Below, one piece after another: positions 44,466 to 52,866 of a stretch of DNA of 64,000 nucleotides. Within the stretch, counting starts at the first letter, position 1. Every line of letters starts with the position of its first letter. Location of the stretch: contig CAZFST010000011.1 of assembly GCA_964522015.1 (NCBI GenBank), forward strand, positions 44,906 through 108,905. The letters run 5' to 3'. Position numbers and translations under genes: made by a program. The notes beneath the pieces are model-generated. The model had not been told where the DNA came from. It was given only the letters and a program-made list of their open reading frames with translations, and made no database searches. Source of the stretch: QQWI01 sp964522015 (lineage in GTDB: Bacteria; Bacillota; Clostridia; Peptostreptococcales; Acidaminobacteraceae).

Positions 44466-44735
44466 ATGAAAATCACCAATAATGTGGCAGTACAAAATGT
44501 GATGAAAAGCTATAACAAAACCGTGGCAAAGGCTGAAAAGCCTCAAAACACAATGTTTGTAGCAGACAAAATCGAGATTTCAGATGCCGCAAGAGAAGTT
44601 CAAGTAGCTTCAAAAGCATTTAGAAATCTTCCGGAGTTACGAGAAGAAATGGTCAATGCACTTAAACAAGCCATTCAGGATGGCTCATACAAGCCGTCCA
44701 GTGAAGACATTGCTAAGAAAATCTTAAAACGGTAA
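44466..44735 (+). CDS. flgM: Anti-sigma-28 factor FlgM
   Basis: The 89-residue protein has the FlgM layout: a flexible N-terminus and a C-terminal helical region with DKIEISDAAREVQ and the PELREEMVNALKQAIQDGSY motif, ending in EDIAKKIL. FlgM holds the flagellar sigma factor until hook completion and is then exported. GGGAGGTGG precedes the ATG, and a perfect sigma-28 promoter lies directly upstream, giving negative feedback. Confidence 0.93.
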   Translation: MKITNNVAVQNVMKSYNKTVAKAEKPQNTMFVADKIEISDAAREVQVASKAFRNLPELREEMVNALKQAIQDGSYKPSSEDIAKKILKR

Positions 44736-44910
44736 GTCCAGCGCACGGTCTGGTCTGAAGTATTTCGGGTCACTGTGCCTGCTGCCTTATCATTTTAAAG
44801 GTTCTAGCATATAAGCAAGCGCTATAAGTTTGAAAAACCAAAATAAATTCAATAAAGATTCGTTTTCAACAAGACAATTAAACATACTTAACATAGATTG
44901 AGGTGAACCA

Positions 44911-45408
44911 GTGAAGAATCATTTTTCGGATTTAATCGAGATCATGCAAAAAGAGGCGCAACTATACCTCGAACTAAAAACCGTTCAAGAGAACAAAAAA
45001 AATATCATTATCAACAACGATGTTAAGGCATTGGATGCCATCACTAAAAAAGAACAGGGATTTGTTAAGACCATCGTACAGTTGGAGACCTTACGGACAC
45101 AAGCTGTAGATGGTCTTTGTCGAGAAAAGGGGACTGGTCGGATTGAGACCATTAAAGAGCTTTACGACCTTCTTAACATTTTTGAGCAACAACAGTTAAA
45201 AGTATTCGAATTAAAACTTGTGAATGCTGTAGAAGAAATCCAGCAACTAAACTTCATCAATGGCAAACTGATAGAACAATCCTTAGAATACATCGATATG
45301 ACATTGACTCTTGCTCAGTCCCTTGGCATGGAAGATGCTGGCTATGGTAGAGATGCAGAGGGCCGGGAAGTTAAAACTAAAAAGAGTCTATTTGACGTTA
45401 AAGTATAA
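44911..45408 (+). CDS. flgN: FlgN-type export chaperone
   Basis: The 165-residue, mostly helical protein resembles FlgN (YvyG), the chaperone for FlgK and FlgL. The long N-terminal helix with KEAQLYLELKTVQENKK and the IKELYDLLNIFEQQQLKVFE region are typical. Translation begins at a GTG behind GAGGTG. The position between flgM and flgK supports the call. Confidence 0.85.
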   Translation: MKNHFSDLIEIMQKEAQLYLELKTVQENKKNIIINNDVKALDAITKKEQGFVKTIVQLETLRTQAVDGLCREKGTGRIETIKELYDLLNIFEQQQLKVFELKLVNAVEEIQQLNFINGKLIEQSLEYIDMTLTLAQSLGMEDAGYGRDAEGREVKTKKSLFDVKV

Positions 45409-45421
45409 AGGTGGTGAGCAT

Positions 45422-47080
45422 ATGGCTTCAACTTTTTCAGGGTTAAATATTGCAAAATCAGGGCTGTTTGCGCAGCAACGGGCTTTAAACGTGTTGTCGC
45501 ATAATATCGCCAACGCCAATACTGAAGGCTATACACGTCAGCGTGTGACCATGGAAGCTTACCGTCCTGATATGCTCCCTGGCACTCAAGGGTCTATGGG
45601 AACCGGTGTTGATACACAATCGATTATACAAATAAGAGATGAGTTTTTGGATTTTAAATACCGTGGTGAAAACGTTAAATTAGGGGAATGGGACACCCGT
45701 TTAGATGGGATGGAGACCATAGAATCTATTTTTGGTGAGCCTTCGGAATCCGGTGTAAGGAAGTTAATGGATGAGTTCTATGCATCACTCCAAGAGCTAA
45801 ATAAAAATCCTGAAAGCTTAACCACAAGGGCTCTAGTTAGACAGCGTGCAATAGCAGTGACAACAGGACTAGGTAGCATGGGCACAGCTCTCAAGAAACT
45901 CCAAACCGATATTAATTTTAGCGTAGAAGTCACCACTACCCAAATCAATGGGTATTCTAAACAAATCGCAGATCTTAATAAAGTTATATTTTCGGCAGAG
46001 GCCACTGGTGGAAAAGCCAATGACCTAAGGGACCAACGAAATTTATTGGTGGATAAACTCTCAGAACTCATCGATATCAATTACTTTGAAGATGATATGG
46101 GCCGATTTTACATCAATGCCTCAGGTGGGGCCTTAGTTTCTCACTTTCGCAATGACGAACTGGTAACTGTGAAGCGTACAGAGAAACTGCATGAGGGTGA
46201 TGCCCTTTATCTCAATGATGTTCAGTGGGCCAGTGGTAGTTCTTTTATCGCATCTGGTGGCCAGTTAAAAGCCTTGCTTGATATGCAAAACAATATTGAA
46301 GGCGACAAAAAAGGTGTTCCTTTTTACGCCAATAAACTCAACGAGTTTACAGATACCCTAACAAATGAGTTCAATCGTATTCACAGTAGCGGTTTCAACT
46401 TAAGTGCGAATACAGGAATTAACCTTTTCACAATCAATGGTATGAGTACACAAGAGTACAACCAGTTTCTCTTGACAGAAGGACTTAATAGTGGGGCAGC
46501 CCTTGATGTCACTGATTCAATTATAGTTGGCACTTCACCAACCAATACCAATGTACAAAACGACAATATCATCGTTAAAAATATGTCTTCAGTACTGAAG
46601 AATACTGCAGGTTATGAAAATAAATCGGTAAAATTTATCAATGGTCGTTATTTCATTACTGATCGCATGCAAGCAACAACCATTACCCTCTCAAAGGATG
46701 TACAAACGGACCTGAACGCCATTGCTACAGCGACTAAAAAAATGGGACTGCCAGGTGATGGGACCAATGCCCTACGTCTTGCGACGGTTCGTAATAATGT
46801 GGAATTATATGCTTGGGGGTCCCCAGATGATTTTATCAAGTCCTTAGTATCAAATCTTGGCGTTGATACCCAAGAAGCTGCCCGGATGTCAAAGAGTCAA
46901 AGTTTACTACTGGCACAAGTAGAAAATAGTCGACAGTCCATTTCTGGTGTTTCACTAGATGAAGAAATGAGTGAAATGGTAAAATTTCAACATGCCTATA
47001 ATGCTAGCGCCCGTGTGATGACGGCACTGGACGAACTTCTTGATACAGTCATCAGTAGATTAGGACTTGTGGGTAGATAG
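45422..47080 (+). CDS. flgK: Flagellar hook-associated protein 1 (HAP1)
   Basis: FlgK joins hook and filament. The 552-residue protein begins with STFSGLNIAKSGLFAQQRAL and NVLSHNIANANTEGYTRQRV and ends with GVSLDEEMSEMVKFQHAYNA plus the RVMTALDELLDTVI helix, the paired D0 regions. I chose the ATG at 45422 behind AAAGGTGGTGAG; the open frame extends 37 codons upstream within flgN but is not part of the family. Confidence 0.95.
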   Translation: MASTFSGLNIAKSGLFAQQRALNVLSHNIANANTEGYTRQRVTMEAYRPDMLPGTQGSMGTGVDTQSIIQIRDEFLDFKYRGENVKLGEWDTRLDGMETIESIFGEPSESGVRKLMDEFYASLQELNKNPESLTTRALVRQRAIAVTTGLGSMGTALKKLQTDINFSVEVTTTQINGYSKQIADLNKVIFSAEATGGKANDLRDQRNLLVDKLSELIDINYFEDDMGRFYINASGGALVSHFRNDELVTVKRTEKLHEGDALYLNDVQWASGSSFIASGGQLKALLDMQNNIEGDKKGVPFYANKLNEFTDTLTNEFNRIHSSGFNLSANTGINLFTINGMSTQEYNQFLLTEGLNSGAALDVTDSIIVGTSPTNTNVQNDNIIVKNMSSVLKNTAGYENKSVKFINGRYFITDRMQATTITLSKDVQTDLNAIATATKKMGLPGDGTNALRLATVRNNVELYAWGSPDDFIKSLVSNLGVDTQEAARMSKSQSLLLAQVENSRQSISGVSLDEEMSEMVKFQHAYNASARVMTALDELLDTVISRLGLVGR

Positions 47081-47131
47081 TATTTTTAAATCGCATAGAA
47101 TGACAAAGTCAATTGACAGGAGGTGACAAGC

Positions 47132-48742
47132 ATGCGCGTTACCAATAATATGATGGTGGATCAGCTTCGCCGCAATTTACTATTAACCCAACAGAGTATG
47201 TATACCAAACAAGATCAACTTGCAACAGGTAAGCGGATTCAGAGGGCTTCGGACGATCCAATACTATCTTCTAAGGTACTCAAGTACTCATCGGATATTT
47301 CTGCTTTATCACAATACGAACGGAATACCACTGATGCCCTAAGCTGGCTTGAAATTACTGAATCTGCAGTCTACGATAACGTAAAACTTCTGCAGCGTGC
47401 TAGAGAGCTGACAGTTCAAGCTGCAAATGGTACCAATACACCCTCAGACACAAAGAAAATGTCCCTAGAGATGGAGGGGCTGATGAAGCAACTCATCAGT
47501 AATGGGAATATGAACTTTGCAGGCCGCTATATATTCTCTGGTTTTGAGACCAATAAGCCACTTTTTAAAGAGGATGGCAGCTTTAATATTGATATATCAC
47601 AGCAAACCATTGATAAACCTCCGGTTACAGAATACGAAGTCGGCATCGGTGAAAATATGAATATTTCATCCAACGGCTTAGATCTATATGGTTATAATCT
47701 CATTACCGATACATTCACAAATAAAGTGCCTGTGGGTGTTGTAAAAGGTGGGGCTGCAACCCAGTCGGTCTTAAATGGTACCTTTGCACTGAATCAAAAC
47801 TATTCGGCTGATAATCTAAATGTCGTACGGGATGATGGTGTCAATCCACCAGTGACTTTTACGGTTAATAGTGCCCTAATGAATGGCACTATATACCCCC
47901 TGACAAAAGAGACTGTATTGAATGCTTATCGTAATGCAGACGATGGACTTGGCAATAAGCTATCCTCTGTAGCCGATATTTATTATGATGCCAGTGACAA
48001 ATTAGTGATTAAAAACAAAGCCTACGGCGCAATAACTCTTACCACGGCAGCGGTTAACTTTACACCGACTGCAACAACAGGGGTTAATACAGTTGAGGCT
48101 GTTGTTAGCACACCGACCACGATCACAGATGCAGAAGTCTTGGCAGGTACCAATGATTTTCTTAATAAAGAGATGGTGATTACCATTAATGGGAATCGAC
48201 AAAAAATCACTTTATTTACAACGCCGCCACCACCAACAACAGTGGCAAATGTCATCACAGAAATGAATGCAAAATTTGATTTGGCTTTTGGCCCAGGTAA
48301 TGTAGTGGCCACTGGCGTATCTGGTGGTGCCATTAGTATCGCCACTGGAAATAGTCCTCAAAATGGTCAAGTACCGACCCTTTCAGTCGAAACCATTCGG
48401 GCAACTCAAAGTAGTTTGATTAATGATATGAAAGTCGTTTACGGCGCAATGTTAATAGGGGACCAGGCCACTATTAGCAGTTTTCTGGGTAAAATTGATG
48501 GTCACTTAAATAATGTGCTTGCAATTCAAACCGATATTGGTGCCCGTGTTAACCGCATGGAACTTGTAGTCAATCGGATTGCAGAAAATACGGTGACTTA
48601 TACTCGACAATTATCCGATGCTCAGGATGCTGATATTAGCGAAGTGATTATGACCCTTAAAAACTCAGAAAACGTTTATAAATCAGCCCTCTCTGTAGGT
48701 GCAAGAGTTATTCAGCCAACCTTGCTTGATTTCTTGAGATAA
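47132..48742 (+). CDS. flgL: Flagellar hook-associated protein 3 (HAP3)
   Basis: FlgL is the second hook-filament junction protein. The N-terminus MRVTNNMMVDQLRRNL and the QLATGKRIQRASDDP motif, and the C-terminal ENTVTYTRQLSDAQDADI region are clear. At 536 residues it is much longer than the usual 300, because of a large variable middle domain (about 150-430) rich in Thr, Val and Asn. I chose the ATG at 47132, behind AGGAGGTGACAAG; the GTG at 47123 lies in that site. Confidence 0.93.
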   Translation: MRVTNNMMVDQLRRNLLLTQQSMYTKQDQLATGKRIQRASDDPILSSKVLKYSSDISALSQYERNTTDALSWLEITESAVYDNVKLLQRARELTVQAANGTNTPSDTKKMSLEMEGLMKQLISNGNMNFAGRYIFSGFETNKPLFKEDGSFNIDISQQTIDKPPVTEYEVGIGENMNISSNGLDLYGYNLITDTFTNKVPVGVVKGGAATQSVLNGTFALNQNYSADNLNVVRDDGVNPPVTFTVNSALMNGTIYPLTKETVLNAYRNADDGLGNKLSSVADIYYDASDKLVIKNKAYGAITLTTAAVNFTPTATTGVNTVEAVVSTPTTITDAEVLAGTNDFLNKEMVITINGNRQKITLFTTPPPPTTVANVITEMNAKFDLAFGPGNVVATGVSGGAISIATGNSPQNGQVPTLSVETIRATQSSLINDMKVVYGAMLIGDQATISSFLGKIDGHLNNVLAIQTDIGARVNRMELVVNRIAENTVTYTRQLSDAQDADISEVIMTLKNSENVYKSALSVGARVIQPTLLDFLR

Positions 48743-48785
48743 CAGCATTTCTGTTTATAATCATCTTTTTTAAGGAGGTGTTCTT

Positions 48786-49358
48786 ATGGCTATCGGACAA
48801 GTTCAAGTATCTACTACGCCAATGCTCTATCGCATTGAGAGAACACCAGAAAAACAACAAATTACTCAAAATTTCGGCATGTTAGATTTGGATATTTCAT
48901 TGTCAAAGGTGAACATTGAAGCAACCCTTCCTAAAATTCAGATTGATCAAACAGCATGCTTTGAAGAAGCTGGGCTAAAAGGCATAGCCGCTTTTAGTGA
49001 AGACTATGTTGCCTATGCAAAGCAAGCTATGATGGCAAGCATTGCCCGTATATCAGAGCAAGGAACGCAACTTTCCAATATACAAAATGGTGGTAATCCC
49101 ATTGCTGATCAAGGTGCTTATAATGCTTTTGATCAGTTTATTGGGGATTGGAATATCGATTTCATTCCAAAATCAAGACCGAAAATCGATACGATACCTG
49201 GAACCTTGGATATCCAAGTGACTGATGGCAGTGTGGAAAACAACACGGAAAAATCCCGTGTTGAACACGATTATACACCTTCTCGTATTGAGGGTTTTGT
49301 GTCCCAGTATAACAGTATTAAATTCAGCTATACACCTACGGTGGATGTTAAACTATAA
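48786..49358 (+). CDS. YviE-like flagellar-cluster protein (DUF6470)
   Basis: The 190-residue protein matches the YviE/DUF6470 type found after flgL in Bacillus and Clostridia. It has a PMLYRIERTPEKQQITQ-like start, a LDLDISLSKVNIEATLPKIQIDQ strand region and an FVSQYNSIKFSYTP end. Its function is not established. In B. subtilis the next genes are fliW and csrA, but neither follows here. TTAAGGAGGTGTTCTT precedes the ATG. Confidence 0.8.
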   Translation: MAIGQVQVSTTPMLYRIERTPEKQQITQNFGMLDLDISLSKVNIEATLPKIQIDQTACFEEAGLKGIAAFSEDYVAYAKQAMMASIARISEQGTQLSNIQNGGNPIADQGAYNAFDQFIGDWNIDFIPKSRPKIDTIPGTLDIQVTDGSVENNTEKSRVEHDYTPSRIEGFVSQYNSIKFSYTPTVDVKL

Positions 49359-49448
49359 TGGGCTCGGCCCAGCTCCTGTAATGATTAAGACAATGAGCTA
49401 TGGGTATAGTATGTTCGAGGACTTCCTTAAATACAAAATCAACTGTTT

Positions 49449-49543
49449 TTTTATGCGTCTATCAATAAAAGAAAAAAACAACCGATATATATGATAAGGA
49501 GTACTAATTAAATCAATTGATTCCTAACAAGCGACGCATAAAA
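49449..49543 (+). promoter_or_regulatory. Possible sigma-28 -10 inside an 11-bp inverted repeat, upstream of flaG
   Basis: TTTTATGCGTC (49449-49459) and GACGCATAAAA (49533-49543) are exact inverted repeats 73 bases apart. Between them lies CCGATAT (49482-49488), the Bacillus SigD -10, with a TAAA at 49466 spaced only 12 bases from it rather than 14-16. The arrangement could be a promoter within a large RNA or DNA hairpin. Otherwise the 216-base gap between the YviE-like gene and flaG is non-coding. Confidence 0.4.
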
Positions 49544-49574
49544 TCAGGGCGTATTGAAAGATAAGGAGGGTTGT

Positions 49575-50018
49575 ATGAAAATTAATCAATTCAGTCAAGT
49601 GGGTCAGCCGCCGATTACCGAAGGTATCAGTCGGAATGCACAAAAAACAGCCACTCCCAGTGGGCAAGAGAGAAGTACTGCAGTGACTGAGACCCAACAG
49701 TCAACTGCAAATATGCAACAAATAGATCCAATGGCCGAACACCAACAGTATGTCAAGGAACTTACAGATTTAGCGGTTGATCACAGTAAACAAGATGAAG
49801 CGATGTTAGATGCTTCAATTAAACAAGCCAATAAATCACTTTCTCCCTATAACCGCTTTATTGACAGAGAAGTACATGCAGTGACAAAAACAGTGATGTA
49901 CACCATTAAAGATAAGACAACTGGAGATGTGATTGCAGAATTTCCACCAAAAAAAATCCAAGATATGATTGCCAAGATGTGGGAACTTGCGGGATTGTTT
50001 GTTGACGAAAAAGCATAA
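49575..50018 (+). CDS. flaG: FlaG family flagellar protein (copy 1)
   Basis: The 147-residue protein has a Gln/Thr-rich disordered N-terminal half and the FlaG domain at about 75-147 (IKQANKSLSPYNRFIDREVH, then YTIKDKTTGDVIAEFPPKKI). FlaG proteins influence filament length or glycosylation-related assembly in several species. The ATG at 49575 has AAGGAGG upstream. A second FlaG gene occurs 1.4 kb downstream. Confidence 0.88.
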   Translation: MKINQFSQVGQPPITEGISRNAQKTATPSGQERSTAVTETQQSTANMQQIDPMAEHQQYVKELTDLAVDHSKQDEAMLDASIKQANKSLSPYNRFIDREVHAVTKTVMYTIKDKTTGDVIAEFPPKKIQDMIAKMWELAGLFVDEKA

Positions 50019-50044
50019 AACTGACATTTAAGAGGAGAGACATT

Positions 50045-50545
50045 ATGGCTATTTTGAATCCATATAACTATAAAAAACCAGCGGGAACGTCACCGATGCG
50101 TATGCAAACTACGGCAGTACAACCATCGGGAGAAACATCTGTACCAACTGGAACAGCAACACAGCCGCTGCAATCAGCCCCACAGCGCAACCAACAAGAT
50201 GCATATCTTGAACAGCGGATTTTGAGTTCGAAACCAGAAGAACTCACCATGATGCTGTATGATGGTTTGGTGAAATTCATTAAAATAGCACGTCTCTTTA
50301 ATGAACAAAAAAACATCCCTAAGACTCACGAAGCGGTTGTAAAAGCTCAAGCCATTGTGGTGGAGCTTCAGTCGACACTTAATATGGACTATGCAATTTC
50401 CAATGAGCTCGATCAACTCTATGATTTTATTTACGAAAAATTAGTCGATGGCAATTTACAAAAACATGACACACCAATGGCAGAGGCTCTTGAAATTTCG
50501 GAACAAATGAGAGATACTTGGAAAGAAGCGATGCTATTAATTTAA
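50045..50545 (+). CDS. fliS: Flagellin export chaperone FliS
   Basis: FliS binds the flagellin C-terminus and prevents premature polymerisation. The four-helix core begins at about residue 50 (DAYLEQRILSSKPEELTMML, then YDGLVKFIKIARL) and ends near 160 with MRDTWKEAM. The core is preceded by about 45 extra residues rich in Pro, Gln and Thr, making the protein 166 rather than about 130 residues. AGAGGAGAGACATT precedes the ATG. Confidence 0.9.
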   Translation: MAILNPYNYKKPAGTSPMRMQTTAVQPSGETSVPTGTATQPLQSAPQRNQQDAYLEQRILSSKPEELTMMLYDGLVKFIKIARLFNEQKNIPKTHEAVVKAQAIVVELQSTLNMDYAISNELDQLYDFIYEKLVDGNLQKHDTPMAEALEISEQMRDTWKEAMLLI

Positions 50546-50640
50546 TGTTGATAAGATGTAAAGGTGTTTGATGTGATGGAGAGCGCAGTGTTTGGATCAA
50601 AACACAATTTGGGTAGATACTTTTGAAAGGAAGTGATCTT

Positions 50641-50817
50641 TTGACGGTCAATCCATATATGGCGATTCAGAATTATAGGTTACAAAATGCGGTGCAAATA
50701 AGCTTAGCCAATAAAGTGATGAAACAAGATGTTCAGGCAATGGAAAACATTGTTGAGATGTCAAAAGATGTGGCTAAGATGACTGGCATTGGCCAAAATT
50801 TTGACTTGAAGGTTTAA
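50641..50817 (+). CDS. Small YjfB-like putative motility protein
   Basis: The 58-residue protein resembles the YjfB putative motility family: a short amphipathic helix with RLQNAVQISLANKVMKQDVQ followed by AMENIVEMSK. Its function is not known. The start is a TTG at 50641, nine bases after AAAGGAAGTGAT. It is the last gene before a terminator. Confidence 0.6.
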   Translation: MTVNPYMAIQNYRLQNAVQISLANKVMKQDVQAMENIVEMSKDVAKMTGIGQNFDLKV

Positions 50818-50842
50818 GCAACGCATTGGCGTTGCTTTTATT
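50817..50842 (+). terminator. Terminator after the YjfB-like gene
   Basis: AGCAACGC and GCGTTGCT pair around a 4-base ATTG loop, followed by TTTATTTTG. The stem begins at the stop codon. Confidence 0.85.
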
Positions 50843-50871
50843 TTGTCAAGCATAAGAAGATGTGATATAAT
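50843..50871 (+). promoter_or_regulatory. Sigma-A promoter upstream of the second flaG
   Basis: TTGTCA and TATAAT are 17 bases apart. Transcription would start near 50878, about 80 bases before the gene. Confidence 0.8.
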
Positions 50872-50957
50872 GTTGATAGAATTTTCTGGCAAATATCACC
50901 TTTCTTTTTATCGAAAGGAACGATATCACAGATATCATCTGCAATGATAGGAGTTTA

Positions 50958-51356
50958 ATGGAGGCACTGATGCAGTCTATAGGGGATTTTCAAAGTTTTA
51001 CCACTAGTAACTATGGTATGAAAATGACAGCATCGCCTGAAGTCAAAACCCAAAGCGATATGTCAGTGGGGGATGTGACTCCACCAATTAGCGAAACTAA
51101 ACAAGCCAGTAACGAGGACAAAGAGAAGATTAAAGAGCCCGCACTGGATTTAGCGATTGAAAAAGTTAATCTAAAATTGGCGTCACTTGATAAACGGATT
51201 GAACGGTCGGTCCATGCAGGTACAAAGGCGATTATCTATAAGGTGAAGGATACCACCACTAATCAGATACTCTCAGAGTTTCCATCAGAGAACGTTCAAA
51301 CAATTATCTCGAAACTTTGGGAAGTGAATGGTTTGTTTGTGGATCACAAATTGTAG
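50958..51356 (+). CDS. FlaG family flagellar protein (copy 2)
   Basis: The 132-residue protein has a disordered N-terminal half and a FlaG domain at about 65-132 (LASLDKRIERSVHAGTKAII, then YKVKDTTTNQILSEFPSENV). It is clearly paralogous to the FlaG at 49.6 kb, especially in the SEFP and NGLFVD segments. ATAGGAG precedes the ATG. Unlike the first copy it has a sigma-A promoter, so the two may be expressed at different times. Confidence 0.85.
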   Translation: MEALMQSIGDFQSFTTSNYGMKMTASPEVKTQSDMSVGDVTPPISETKQASNEDKEKIKEPALDLAIEKVNLKLASLDKRIERSVHAGTKAIIYKVKDTTTNQILSEFPSENVQTIISKLWEVNGLFVDHKL

Positions 51357-51365
51357 GAGGTTGGT

Positions 51366-51818
51366 ATGTTAGTATTGTCACAACTGATTACATTTCAACA
51401 AGAAAAAGCTGAGTTTTTAAGAGCTTACCTACTGGCCAACGATATGCTTGAGGCCAGGGCCACTGAGCAAAACTTTGTGGCCATGAAAGAAATCATTGAT
51501 AAGAAACAGGGTCTTGCTGCGGCCATTGATGTGGTGGACGATAAAATCATTCAAGGGATTGCAAGGTTAAAAGAAGAAACGGGTACCAAAGATCTTTCTG
51601 AGATAGATGTGGTGAAATATCCTGAAATTAAAACGCTTAAACTAGAAGCAGGGCAAGTACTTAGGTTGATGGTTGAGTTAAAGGCCTCTGAAGTGCTGGT
51701 TTCTTCCCTTGTGGATCAAGCCTTTGACGCTCTTAAAAAAAGTGTTCGCCAACTGGATAAGAATAAGCTGTATCACTATACACAAAAGTATTTTGAACAA
51801 CAAACAGATAGTCACTAA
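51366..51818 (+). CDS. Helical protein, possibly a FliT/FlgN-like chaperone
   Basis: The 150-residue protein is almost entirely helical and charged, with heptad-like stretches (about 5-60 and 90-140). It follows the second flaG after ten bases with GGAGGTTGGT upstream. The size, helical content and place near fliS are like the FliT/FlgN chaperones, but I see no diagnostic motif. If real, it may serve a filament-cap or FlaG partner. Confidence 0.5.
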   Translation: MLVLSQLITFQQEKAEFLRAYLLANDMLEARATEQNFVAMKEIIDKKQGLAAAIDVVDDKIIQGIARLKEETGTKDLSEIDVVKYPEIKTLKLEAGQVLRLMVELKASEVLVSSLVDQAFDALKKSVRQLDKNKLYHYTQKYFEQQTDSH

Positions 51819-51860
51819 CATAACGACCACAGCCGAATGGCTGTGGTCGTTATGTTTAGA
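51817..51860 (+). terminator. Perfect 18-bp hairpin after the coiled-coil gene
   Basis: AACATAACGACCACAGCC and its exact complement enclose a GAAT loop. Only three T follow, so termination may be partial. Confidence 0.75.
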
Positions 51861-51948
51861 ATGGTGCAAGAGATGGAAGTTGCCATTTACAGCTTCTAAT
51901 ATACCATTGATGTTATTTTGATATATCACACACTTTATCACATCGACC

Positions 51949-51977
51949 TTGACGAAACCCACTAATTTGCATATGCT
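51949..51977 (+). promoter_or_regulatory. Sigma-A promoter for the pseudopilin operon
   Basis: TTGACG and TATGCT are 17 bases apart, giving a start near 51984, 26 bases before the first gene. Confidence 0.7.
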
Positions 51978-52009
51978 AAGTTAAAGCGGTTATCTTTTAG
52001 AGGTGGAAT

Positions 52010-52444
52010 ATGGAAAAGCATAAAGGTTTTACATTAGTTGAAATGATTTTAGCCATTGCAATTCTTAGTATTATTGCATCGGGTATGCTGAATGCTTTTG
52101 TGCAATCAGAACTGGTCACTGCAAAATCTAAGAAAATGATGGATGCTTCTTACGACTGCCAAACATACATGGAAGAAATACAATATGCCAGCAAGGGTAA
52201 AACCTATCAGGAAGTCAGAGATATTTTAAAATCCACAGCCTTTAATTTTACAGAGGCAGTGGTGTCAGCCAACGTTAAGTATACCTATTCTAAATTAGAT
52301 TCGGGTAAAAAAACCATGGTAACTTTGGATTTGCCGTCTTCACTAAATGGTTTAGTGAGCATTGTGGTGTCCCAGTATCAAACAGTCAGTGCCACAACGG
52401 CACAGGCAACCATTGAGTCTTATTTGACTGTGAGGAAACCCTGA
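52010..52444 (+). CDS. Type IV pilin-like protein with prepilin cleavage motif (1)
   Basis: The 144-residue protein has a class III prepilin signal: a short basic leader MEKHKG, then FTLVEMILAIAILSIIASG, with cleavage expected after the Gly and the conserved Glu at +5. The rest is a small Ser/Thr-rich globular domain. The ATG follows AGAGGTGG. Its stop overlaps the next start by one base, so the three genes form one operon. Confidence 0.85.
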   Translation: MEKHKGFTLVEMILAIAILSIIASGMLNAFVQSELVTAKSKKMMDASYDCQTYMEEIQYASKGKTYQEVRDILKSTAFNFTEAVVSANVKYTYSKLDSGKKTMVTLDLPSSLNGLVSIVVSQYQTVSATTAQATIESYLTVRKP

Positions 52445-52857
52445 TGAAGAGTAAATCACAGGGTTTCACTCTGATTGAATTGCTGGTTGCACTTGCGATT
52501 TTTTTAATTGTGATGGTATTGGGTTTTAATATACTGCTCTTTATCAACTCGAATTTTTCACGTCAAGCTTCGGATGTCGCAACGACTCAGACCATTCGTT
52601 CGGCAGTGAATCAAATCTCCACTGCAATCAAAAGAGCATCCACTGTGACAGTTGTTACTGGTGGGATGACAATTGATGGGAAGGATTATATCTTAGAATC
52701 AGACGCCCTTAAAATTGGCGGCGCTGAGCGTTATAAGGGCATAAAAACCTTCACTGTTAATATTGTGGGTGATCAGGTGACATTTTCTATTGAAAGTAAT
52801 CCAGATAAGAATGGGAAGACCATTAAGCAGGAAGTGACTGTTTTTATTAGAAAGTGA
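52444..52857 (+). CDS. Type IV pilin-like protein with prepilin cleavage motif (2)
   Basis: The 137-residue protein has KSKSQG|FTLIELLVALAIFLIV, the standard prepilin N-terminus with Glu at +5, and resembles PilW/GspJ-type minor pseudopilins in size and in the QTIRSAVNQISTAIKRAS helix. It is translationally coupled to the first pilin-like gene and precedes the PilX-like gene by nine bases. Confidence 0.85.
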   Translation: MKSKSQGFTLIELLVALAIFLIVMVLGFNILLFINSNFSRQASDVATTQTIRSAVNQISTAIKRASTVTVVTGGMTIDGKDYILESDALKIGGAERYKGIKTFTVNIVGDQVTFSIESNPDKNGKTIKQEVTVFIRK

Positions 52858-52866
52858 GGTGCCATC

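Noticed and set aside
49225..49494. 89-codon ORF after the YviE-like gene as csrA or another gene
   Set aside because: It overlaps the upstream gene in another frame, has no ribosome-binding site, and shows no CsrA sequence.
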